Shown: one piece after another, positions 36,279 to 43,510 of the stretch
How the letters are laid out: each line of letters starts with the position of its first letter
How positions within the stretch are numbered: the first letter of the stretch is position 1
From: Rhodoplanes sp046000175
Lineage (GTDB): Bacteria > Pseudomonadota > Alphaproteobacteria > Rhizobiales > Xanthobacteraceae
NCBI RefSeq assembly: GCF_046000175.1
Contig: NZ_JBEOMB010000001.1
Span: 8,161 to 72,160, forward strand
Direction: 5' to 3'
Length of the DNA: 64,000 nt
Notes under the pieces: generated by a model
Told to the model about the DNA's origin: nothing
Databases searched by the model: none
Seen by the model: the letters and a program-made list of their open reading frames with translations, nothing else
Program-made: the position numbers and the translations under genes

Positions 36279-38834
36279 TCAGTTCACGCTGCCGCCGCGC
36301 TTGAGGTCGGCCTCGATCAGCAGGCGCGTGCCGCCGCCGAAGCGGACCCGGTAGGCCTGCACGTTCTCCATGATGCGCTGGACATAGTTGCGCGTCTCGG
36401 AGAACGGGATGCGCTCGACCCAGTCGACCGCGTCGACGTTCGGGTCGCGCGGATCGCCGAACCGCTCGATCCACTCCTTCACCCGGCCGCGGCCGGCGTT
36501 ATAGGCGGCGAAGGCGAGGATATAGGAGCCGTTGTAGGCCGCGATGTTGCCGCCCAGCTCGGCGGCGCCCATCTGCACATTGTAGACCTTGTCGTGCAGC
36601 AGCCGCTTTTGATCGAACGGCACGCCGTGCGTCTTGGCGATGAAGCGGCCGGCCGCCGGCGTCACCTGCATCAGGCCGAGCGCGTTGGCGGTCGACACGG
36701 TCTTCGGGTTGAAGGCGCTCTCCTGGCGGGCGATCGCGTAGACGATCGCCGGCTCGACCTCCGGGCCGATCGGCGCGTAGCGCGGCAGCCCGATGGTCGG
36801 GAAGGCGGCGTGATCGAGCGGCAGGCCGTTGCCGAGCGCGGTCTTGCCGGTGAGCAGCACGGCGCGGGCGTCGTCGTTCCTGGCGGCGATCTCGGCGATC
36901 AAGCTGAGGGCGGCGGCGTCGCTCGTGCGGTCGGCGAGGTCGGCGACGAACGGAATCACGAGGTCGCGCTCGCCGATGGCGTAGAGGATCTCGACCGCGC
37001 GGACGACCTCGAGCCGCGCCACCGCGGCGCGCTTGTCGGCCGAGAGGGCGGGCGGGTTGCGCAGCGCGATCTCGCCGAGGCCGAGGCGGGCGCGGGCGAG
37101 CTGGCCGTAATAGGCCGTGCTCCAGCGCGCCGCCTGCTCGTAATGGGCGCGTGCCTCGGACCGACGGCCGGCCGCCTCGGCGGCGCGGCCGAGCCAGTAG
37201 CCGGCGCGCGACAGCGAGATCGGATTCTGCACGCCGGTCGCCGGAATGCGGGCGAAGTGCTTCGAGGCGGTCGCCGGATCGTTGAGGAATCGCAGCGCGA
37301 TCCAGCCGGCCATGAACTCGTGCTCGACCTGGTAGTTCTCCTTGCCGGGCGGGGTCGCGTCGCGGCACACGATGTAGGCCGACTTGGCATCGCCGAGCTC
37401 GATCAGCTTGCGGGCCAGCAGGCGGCGCTCGATCCACCACTCGTCGGCATCGTGCGCGTCGTCGAGCTGGCGCGGGACCGCCAGCATGATGCGCGCCGCC
37501 TCCTGATAATGCTCGGCGCGGCGCAGCCACTGGATGCGGCTGAAGGCGAGGCCGATGTCGTTCCTCGCGCCGAGCCCGTCGAGCAGCGCCTTGGCGTTGC
37601 CGGCCTTCTGGTTGACGGCGTGGCGCGCCTTGGCGATCGCAGGCTCCGACCCGCCGAGCCGGTTGGCCGCCCGCATGGCGACCTCGAGGTCGTCCGCCTC
37701 GTAGAGCCGGCGGTCCATGCGCGCCTTGTCGTCGGCGCGCGTGATCATGCCCGGGAAGGTCTCCTGGATCTCCTCTTCGAGATCGCGGCCGAACGAGTCG
37801 GTGCGCCACACCGAGCGGACATAAGCTGCGGCCTTGGCGCGGTCGCCGGCGGCCAGCAAAGCGCGGGCGTAGACGAGCTTGCCGCGGGTGCCGAGCGGCT
37901 CGCGGCCGGAGAAGAAGGCCTTGACCGTCGCCGGGTCGGCCTTCTCGGCCCACAGCATGTTCTCGGCGCGCCGGCGCAGCATGCCGTTGCTCGGCCAGGT
38001 CGGGTTCGCCTCGACGAAGCGGGCGTAGCGGGCGGACGAGACGCCGTTGTCGTTGGCGCGCAGGATCATCCACTCGACCAGCTTCTGGGCGAGCGGATCG
38101 GCAAGGCTCGCTTGCAGCTCGGTCGCGTCGCTGGTGCGGCCGCGCCGCGCGGCGGCGAGCGCCTGCTTGACGATCGACAGATCGCCGCTCGAGGTCGAGC
38201 GGGTCGGCGCATAGGCCAGCGGCTCGCCGGCGCTCGGGGCGGGCGTGTAGGAGACGGGCGTGTAGGCGGCGGTCGCGGCCGTCGTCTCGGGCGCCTCGGT
38301 CGCGCCGGCGCCGTGCAGCGCCATCGGCGCACTCGGGTCGGCCGAGGCGGCGCGGCTCGGCGGCGCGAGCGGGCGGGGCGGGGCGCCTGGACCCGCGGCG
38401 GGCTTGGCACTTGTCTGGGTCTTCGGCGGCGACGTCTTGGCGTCCTTTTTCGCGTCCGGCTTCTTGACGTCTTTTTTGGCCTCGACCTTCTTGCTGTCGG
38501 GCTTCTTCGGATTCGGCTTCTTGGCGTCGGCCTTCTTCGTGTCCGCCTTCTTGGCGTCGGCCTTCTTGGCGTCGGCCTTCTTGTCCATCGGCTTGGCCGT
38601 GGACGTCGTGTCCTTGCCGGTCTTGCTCTTGTCCGCGGGCTTCGCGGTCGACTGCGCCACCGGCTTGGCGGACTTGTCGGTCGAGCTCTTGTCGGAGGAT
38701 GGCGCGGCGTGCGCGGGACCGGCCGCGCCGAGCGCGACAGCTCCGACGGCGCCGCCGCCGATCAGCGCGGCGATCGCCAGCGCCGAAACGGTCTGTCGGA
38801 GCCCCATCAGCCGGAAACGATGTAAAGCGACCAC
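36279..38834 (-). CDS. slt: Soluble lytic murein transglycosylase with Lys-rich linker
   Basis: An 851-residue periplasmic muramidase that cleaves peptidoglycan to 1,6-anhydro products. Order: signal peptide (to about residue 44, PAHAA), a Lys/Ala/Asp-rich linker (about 45-150) with KKADAKKAD repeats, a Pro/Ala segment, a superhelical U-domain of helical repeats, and a C-terminal SLT domain (about 690-851). The catalytic Glu is in IARQESAFNP, followed by GLMQVTPAAG and AYNAGRGRV. The GTG start has a GGGGGGA site 6 bases upstream; the ATG nine codons later has none. The linker is much longer and more basic than in Slt70. Confidence 0.93.
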   Translation of the reverse strand: MVALHRFRLMGLRQTVSALAIAALIGGGAVGAVALGAAGPAHAAPSSDKSSTDKSAKPVAQSTAKPADKSKTGKDTTSTAKPMDKKADAKKADAKKADTKKADAKKPNPKKPDSKKVEAKKDVKKPDAKKDAKTSPPKTQTSAKPAAGPGAPPRPLAPPSRAASADPSAPMALHGAGATEAPETTAATAAYTPVSYTPAPSAGEPLAYAPTRSTSSGDLSIVKQALAAARRGRTSDATELQASLADPLAQKLVEWMILRANDNGVSSARYARFVEANPTWPSNGMLRRRAENMLWAEKADPATVKAFFSGREPLGTRGKLVYARALLAAGDRAKAAAYVRSVWRTDSFGRDLEEEIQETFPGMITRADDKARMDRRLYEADDLEVAMRAANRLGGSEPAIAKARHAVNQKAGNAKALLDGLGARNDIGLAFSRIQWLRRAEHYQEAARIMLAVPRQLDDAHDADEWWIERRLLARKLIELGDAKSAYIVCRDATPPGKENYQVEHEFMAGWIALRFLNDPATASKHFARIPATGVQNPISLSRAGYWLGRAAEAAGRRSEARAHYEQAARWSTAYYGQLARARLGLGEIALRNPPALSADKRAAVARLEVVRAVEILYAIGERDLVIPFVADLADRTSDAAALSLIAEIAARNDDARAVLLTGKTALGNGLPLDHAAFPTIGLPRYAPIGPEVEPAIVYAIARQESAFNPKTVSTANALGLMQVTPAAGRFIAKTHGVPFDQKRLLHDKVYNVQMGAAELGGNIAAYNGSYILAFAAYNAGRGRVKEWIERFGDPRDPNVDAVDWVERIPFSETRNYVQRIMENVQAYRVRFGGGTRLLIEADLKRGGSVN

Positions 38835-39111
38835 GGACCATCCCCCCTGGTCAGCACCAGACCCGCCCCCGGCGACCTTCCGGCCGCTCTCGTTAACAAG
38901 TCCCTAATCGGGGTCGAACATGGCCATGTTTCGGCGCAATCACGGCGCGAGCATGGATCGGCCTCGCGTTTCGCGTCCGCCGGCCGACCGTGCTCCGTCC
39001 GTCGATGTCGATCCGACGACAGGGCTTTCATCGGCCGATCCGACCCGATAACAATGCGGCTTGGTCGCCGCGCCGATCCGGGGCGAAGCCGCGACGCAGG
39101 AGTGATTTCCA

Positions 39112-40002
39112 ATGGCCGCCAAGAGCAATTTCCGAGGATCCTTCACGGCGCTGGTGACACCGTTCAAGAACGGCGGGGTCGACGAGGCGGCGTTCCGGGC
39201 GCTGGTCGACTGGCAGATCGCCGAAGGCACCAACGGCCTGGTGCCGGTCGGCACCACGGGCGAGAGCCCGACCCTGTCGCACGAGGAGCATCATCGCGTC
39301 GTCGAGTGGTGCATCGACCAGGCCAAGGGCCGCGTGCCCGTGATAGCCGGCGCCGGCTCGAACTCCACCGCCGAAGCGGTGGCGCTGTCGCGGCATGCCG
39401 AGAAGGCCGGCGCCTCGGGCGTCCTCGTGGTCACGCCCTACTACAACAAGCCGACCCAGGAAGGCCTCTACCAGCACTTCAAGGCCGTCAACGACGCCAT
39501 CGGCATCCCGATCATCATCTACAACATCCCGGCCCGCTCCGTGATCGACATGTCGGTCGACACGATGAAGCGCCTGTTCGAGCTCCCGAACATCGCCGGC
39601 GTGAAGGACGCGACCGCCAACGTGCTGCGCGTCTCGCAGCAGCGCGCCGTGATCGGCGAGGACTTCAACCAGCTCTCCGGCGAGGACGGCACCGCGCTCG
39701 GCTTCATGGCGCATGGCGGCCACGGCTGCATCTCGGTGACCTCGAACGTCGCCCCGCGGCTGTGCGCCGCGTTCCAGGCCGCCTGCCTGAAGGGCGACTA
39801 CGCCACCGCGCTGACCCTCCAGGACAAGCTGCTGCCGCTCCACCAGGCGCTGTTCATCGAGACCAACCCGTCGCCGATCAAGTACGCCGTCTCGGTGCTC
39901 GGCCGCTGCGCCGACACGGTGCGGCTGCCGATGGTGCCGTGCTCGGACAAGACCAAGCAGGCGGTGCGCGACGCCATGGTGCATGCCGGCCTGATCAACT
40001 GA
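39112..40002 (+). CDS. dapA: 4-hydroxy-tetrahydrodipicolinate synthase
   Basis: DapA condenses pyruvate with aspartate semialdehyde in the lysine/diaminopimelate pathway. The 296-residue TIM-barrel protein shows GTTGESPTLSHEEH, the catalytic Tyr in VVTPYYNKPTQEG, and the Schiff-base Lys in IAGVKDATAN. GCAGGAG lies upstream of the ATG. mscL follows after 76 bp and smpB after that. Confidence 0.97.
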   Translation: MAAKSNFRGSFTALVTPFKNGGVDEAAFRALVDWQIAEGTNGLVPVGTTGESPTLSHEEHHRVVEWCIDQAKGRVPVIAGAGSNSTAEAVALSRHAEKAGASGVLVVTPYYNKPTQEGLYQHFKAVNDAIGIPIIIYNIPARSVIDMSVDTMKRLFELPNIAGVKDATANVLRVSQQRAVIGEDFNQLSGEDGTALGFMAHGGHGCISVTSNVAPRLCAAFQAACLKGDYATALTLQDKLLPLHQALFIETNPSPIKYAVSVLGRCADTVRLPMVPCSDKTKQAVRDAMVHAGLIN

Positions 40003-40078
40003 GGCCGGCAGGAACACGGACTCCGGTCCGGCCGTTGCCGGGGGCACGCAGTACCACCATATTGGCGGAGCCCCCACC

Positions 40079-40504
40079 ATGCCGATCCTCGAGGAGTTCA
40101 AGAAGTTCGCCGTCCGCGGCAATGTCGTCGACCTCGCGGTCGGCGTGGTGATCGGTGCGGCCTTCGGCAACATCGTCCAGTCGCTGGTCGCCGACGTGTT
40201 CATGCCGATCGTCGGCGCGATCACCGGTGGTCTGGACTTCTCGAACTACTTCCTGCCGCTCTCCTCCAAGGTCACGGCCGATACGTTGGCCGAGGCCAAG
40301 AAGCAGGGAGCCGTGTTGGCTTGGGGTAGCTTTCTGACCCTGTGCATCAACTTCGTGATCGTCGCCTGGGTGCTCTTCCTCGTGGTCAAGGCGATGAACC
40401 GGCTGCGGCAGGCCGATCCGCCCAAGCCGGCGACCCCGCCACGCCAGGAAGAGCTCCTGACCGAGATCCGCGACCTCCTGAAAGAGGGCGCCCGCGCTTC
40501 GTGA
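40079..40504 (+). CDS. mscL: Large-conductance mechanosensitive channel
   Basis: A 141-residue inner-membrane pentamer subunit that opens under membrane tension to release solutes. The N-terminal MPILEEFKKFAVRGNVVDLAVG and the pore helix VVIGAAFGNIVQSLVADV are standard; the second helix is FLTLCINFVIVAWVLFLVV. The C-terminal helix EELLTEIRDLL is present. It lies between dapA and smpB. Confidence 0.97.
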   Translation: MPILEEFKKFAVRGNVVDLAVGVVIGAAFGNIVQSLVADVFMPIVGAITGGLDFSNYFLPLSSKVTADTLAEAKKQGAVLAWGSFLTLCINFVIVAWVLFLVVKAMNRLRQADPPKPATPPRQEELLTEIRDLLKEGARAS

Positions 40505-40513
40505 ACCGAGATC

Positions 40514-41002
40514 ATGGCTGACAACAAGGACAGGGAAAAAGCGCGTAAGATCGTCGCGGACAACCGCAGGGCGCGCTTCAACTACGAGATCGGCGAGACC
40601 TTCGAGGCCGGCATCGCGCTGCTCGGATCCGAGGTGAAGTCATTGCGTCAAGGCCGTGCTACGATTGCGGAATCCTACGCCGAGGCGAAGGGCGGGGAGA
40701 TCTGGCTCGTCAACGCCAATATCCCCGAATACCTGCAGGCCGGGCCGTTCTTCAACCACGAGCCGAAGCGGCGGCGGAAGCTGCTGCTGCACAAGCGCCA
40801 GATCGCTCGGCTCGCCCAGGGCATCGACCGCGAGGGCATGACCATCGTGCCGCTGCGGATGTACTTCAACGAGCGCGGCCGGGCCAAGATCGAGCTGGCG
40901 ATCGCGCGCGGCAAGAAGCTGCACGACAAGCGCGAGACCGAGAAGAAGCGCGACTGGGACCGCGAGAAGGGCCGCCTGCTGCGCGCCAGCGTGAAAGGCT
41001 GA
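40514..41002 (+). CDS. smpB: SsrA-binding protein
   Basis: SmpB carries tmRNA to stalled ribosomes for trans-translation. The 162-residue protein has NRRARFNYEIGETFEAGIAL, GSEVKSLRQG, the LHKRQIARL block and the basic C-terminal tail KKLHDKRETEKKRDWDRE. It starts 9 bases after the mscL stop, so they may be co-transcribed. The tmRNA gene itself is not in the window. Confidence 0.97.
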   Translation: MADNKDREKARKIVADNRRARFNYEIGETFEAGIALLGSEVKSLRQGRATIAESYAEAKGGEIWLVNANIPEYLQAGPFFNHEPKRRRKLLLHKRQIARLAQGIDREGMTIVPLRMYFNERGRAKIELAIARGKKLHDKRETEKKRDWDREKGRLLRASVKG

Positions 41003-41041
41003 ACCGCCGTTCGGGATTGGGTCGGAATCGGGTCGGAACGT

Positions 41042-41596
41042 TCAGAGCTTCGGGGGCGCGTCGGCGAGGTGCGCCCGCACCTTGGAGAACACGGCCCGGA
41101 ACATGTCCGGCGTCAGCACGCCCGTGTTGGTGTTGTAGCGGGAGCAGTGATAGCTGTCGAAGACGGCGGCGCCGCCGCTCGGCCCTGCGTGGACGGCGCC
41201 GTGGCCGAACGGGTGGGCCGACTTCTTCCAGCCGAGCGTCCCCATCAGCGTGTCGTGGGCGATGCGGCCGAGCGCCACGATGGCGGCGAGGTTCGGCATC
41301 TCGGCCATGGTCGCGACCAGGAACGGCCGGCAGGTGGTGATCTCCGGACCGGTCGGCTTGTTCTCGGGCGGCACGCAGCGCACCGCATTGGTGATGCGGG
41401 CATCGATCAGCGTGAGCCCGTCGTCGGGCCGCGCCTCGTATGTGCCGCGGGCGAAGCCGAACTCCTTCAGGGTCGCATAGAGGAGGTCGCCGGCGTAGTC
41501 GCCGGTGAACGGCCGGCCGGTGCGGTTCGCGCCCTGCAGGCCAGGGGCCAGCCCGACGATCAGGAGGCGGGCTGCGGCCGGGCCGAAGGACGGCAC
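41042..41596 (-). CDS. Uracil-DNA glycosylase, family 5 (UdgB-like), start unresolved
   Basis: The protein removes uracil and related lesions from DNA and should hold a 4Fe-4S cluster. LLIVGLAPGLQGANRTGRPFTGDYAG is split by position but fits family 5; NAVRCVPPENKP and TTCRPFLV supply two cluster cysteines. The first usable start (GTG at 41594-41596) gives 184 residues and lacks the other two cysteines. The same frame continues upstream, without a stop, as DCPRCPRLVDFRETWRAKK then PDWENAPV, which is family N-terminal sequence. No ATG, GTG or TTG occurs in frame for at least 60 codons upstream of 41596. A rare start such as ATC at 41738-41740, or a one-base error, must be considered. Confidence 0.8.
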   Translation of the reverse strand: MPSFGPAAARLLIVGLAPGLQGANRTGRPFTGDYAGDLLYATLKEFGFARGTYEARPDDGLTLIDARITNAVRCVPPENKPTGPEITTCRPFLVATMAEMPNLAAIVALGRIAHDTLMGTLGWKKSAHPFGHGAVHAGPSGGAAVFDSYHCSRYNTNTGVLTPDMFRAVFSKVRAHLADAPPKL

Positions 41597-41772
41597 CGGC
41601 GCGTTCTCCCAGTCGGGCTTCTTGGCCCGCCAGGTCTCACGGAAGTCGACGAGGCGGGGGCAGCGCGGGCAGTCGCGGCCGGGCTCCGCGCCGAGCCAGA
41701 CGCCAAGGCCGGGCCGAGCGCAGGCTCGGCCCGCCGGGATGCGGCGGCGGACGGACGCGGCACGATCGACCG

Positions 41773-42426
41773 TCAGTCTTCGTCGAAGGTGTCGCCGGTG
41801 GCCGGCGCCGGGGCCGGGGTCGACGACCGCGGGGTGGTGCCGCGGGTGAGGAACTGCGGCGTGTGGCGCGGCTCGCGGGCGGCCCGCTCGGCGCGCTCGC
41901 CCGGATCGCGACCGATCTTCGGCTGCAGCTCGACGATGTCGAGGAACACGTCGGCCTGGCGGCGGAGCTCGTCGGCCACCATCGGGGGCTGCGTCGAGAT
42001 GGTCGACACCACGGTCACGCGAACGCCGCGCCGCTGCACGGCCTCGACCAGCGAGCGGAAATCGCCGTCGCCGGAGAACAAAACCATGTGATCGATGTTG
42101 CCGGCGATCTCCATGGCATCGACCGCGAGCTCGATGTCCATGTTGCCTTTGACCTTTCGCCGGCCGGTCTGGTCGACGAACTCCTTGGTGGCCTTCGTCA
42201 CCACCGTGTAACCATTGTAGTCCAGCCAGTCGATCAGGGGGCGAATCGACGAGTATTCTTGATCTTCGACAACCGCCGTATAATAGAAGGCGCGCAGAAG
42301 ATATCCTCGGCCCTGGAACTCGCGCAGTAATCGCTTGTAATCGATGTCAAATCCGAGCGACTTTGCGGTCGCGTAGAGATTTGCTCCATCGATGAACAGA
42401 GCGATTTTCTCACTTGGCACTGCCAT
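41773..42426 (-). CDS. NYN-domain (LabA/DUF88) protein, putative RNase
   Basis: A 217-residue protein with a PIN-like NYN domain: ALFIDGANLYATAKSLG, NMDIELAVDAMEIAGNIDH and LFSGDGDFRSLVEAV provide the conserved acidic residues. The last 45 residues are Pro/Arg/Thr rich. NYN proteins are metal-dependent ribonucleases or RNA-binding factors. It is divergent from rpoZ, an arrangement common in alphaproteobacteria. ATG 42424-42426 was chosen as the domain start. Confidence 0.9.
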   Translation of the reverse strand: MAVPSEKIALFIDGANLYATAKSLGFDIDYKRLLREFQGRGYLLRAFYYTAVVEDQEYSSIRPLIDWLDYNGYTVVTKATKEFVDQTGRRKVKGNMDIELAVDAMEIAGNIDHMVLFSGDGDFRSLVEAVQRRGVRVTVVSTISTQPPMVADELRRQADVFLDIVELQPKIGRDPGERAERAAREPRHTPQFLTRGTTPRSSTPAPAPATGDTFDED

Positions 42427-42760
42427 GGGTCTCTCGTTATTTGGTATCTTAGTATAGCGGATGCATGCCATGAATGGCCGCGCATCCGGGCTCGCTGCGT
42501 CGACGCTCTGTGTACGGACTGTTCGGATGGTCGCGACCGAAAATGGGTCGTCACGTGCTTGCCACGCAGAAGCAAGGGCTGCATCCAAAATCCGTGTCAG
42601 TCAATCACATATCCGGTCTGCGCTCCTTGTTCTAGTCAATTCACGATCGAAATACCTCATAAAAAATTGCAATGCGGCCCGTCGACCGTTGCACTTTGAC
42701 ACGGGGACGATTACGAGAGAGCAAACCCCACAGGAATTCGATCCAGGAGTCCGCCCTCGC
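42427..42760. other. AT-richer divergent control region between NYN gene and rpoZ
   Basis: This 334-bp stretch is clearly richer in A/T than its surroundings (for example CATAAAAAATTGCAATG near 42660). It should hold the promoters of both genes. For rpoZ, TTGCAC-N16-TTACGA near 42690-42717 is a possible pair, weakly supported. No operator was recognised. Confidence 0.45.
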
Positions 42761-43168
42761 ATGGCACGCGTCACCGTCGAAGACTGCATCGACAAGGTCA
42801 GCAACCGGTTCGAGCTGGTTCTCCTGGCCGGCCACCGGGCCCGCATGATCTCGTCCGGCGCCCAGATCACGGTCGACCGTGACAACGACAAGAACCCGGT
42901 GGTCGCGCTGCGCGAGATCGCCGACGAGACGATTTCGCCCGAGGACCTCAAGGAGGAGCTCGTCCACTCCCTCCAGAAGTATGTCGAGGTCGACGAGCCC
43001 GAGCCCGAGTCGATCCCGCTGATCGGCGCCGGCGGCGAGGGCGTCGACGCCGACGACACCGAGGTGGTGCTGGAGCGGATGACCGAGGAGGAGCTGCTCA
43101 AGGGGCTCGAAGGGCTGGCGCCGCCCGAGGAGCGACCCGAGCCGGTCGAGGCCGACGACGAGGAGTGA
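42761..43168 (+). CDS. rpoZ: RNA polymerase omega subunit
   Basis: A 135-residue omega subunit that helps assemble beta-prime and carries a (p)ppGpp site in proteobacteria. MARVTVEDCIDKVSNRFELVLLA and the NPVVALREIADETI segment are diagnostic. The acidic C-terminal tail (PEPVEADDEE) is typical of alphaproteobacteria. AGGAG lies 11 bases upstream. relA/spoT follows after a terminator. Confidence 0.96.
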   Translation: MARVTVEDCIDKVSNRFELVLLAGHRARMISSGAQITVDRDNDKNPVVALREIADETISPEDLKEELVHSLQKYVEVDEPEPESIPLIGAGGEGVDADDTEVVLERMTEEELLKGLEGLAPPEERPEPVEADDEE

Positions 43169-43256
43169 TCGCGTCGGCGGTGCCGGGCGCCTTCGTGGCG
43201 CACGCTCCGCCGATGATCCGGTCCGCCGGTGATCCGTTATCGTGATCGTGAGTCAG

Positions 43257-43286
43257 ACCGGCGGCGCCCTCGGCCCGCCGGTTTTT
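43257..43286 (+). terminator. Rho-independent terminator after rpoZ
   Basis: An 8-bp stem ACCGGCGG/CCGCCGGT (43257-43264 with 43275-43282, 10-base loop) runs straight into TTTTT. It separates rpoZ from relA/spoT. Confidence 0.75.
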
Positions 43287-43340
43287 CGTTTCTGAATTCG
43301 GTTCTCCATGGTTCCGGTTTTTTGCGTCACGACGTTGTTG

Positions 43341-43370
43341 TTGCGGTAGGAACTCGGCGCCATGTTATCC
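43341..43370 (+). promoter_or_regulatory. Candidate promoter of relA/spoT
   Basis: TTGCGG and TTATCC with an 18-base spacer lie between the rpoZ terminator and the relA/spoT start, giving a leader of about 135 bases. Confidence 0.35.
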
Positions 43371-43510
43371 TGAACAATGGTTCGCGACGCGCCGGATCGG
43401 CGCGCCGCGTCCTGTGACACACGAGCGGCCACGGCGCGGCGGCGCGCCGCGGCGCAAGAAGCAAGAAGACTGACACGAATCGCCGGCCGAGGCCGGCCGA
43501 GGAGGCGAGG

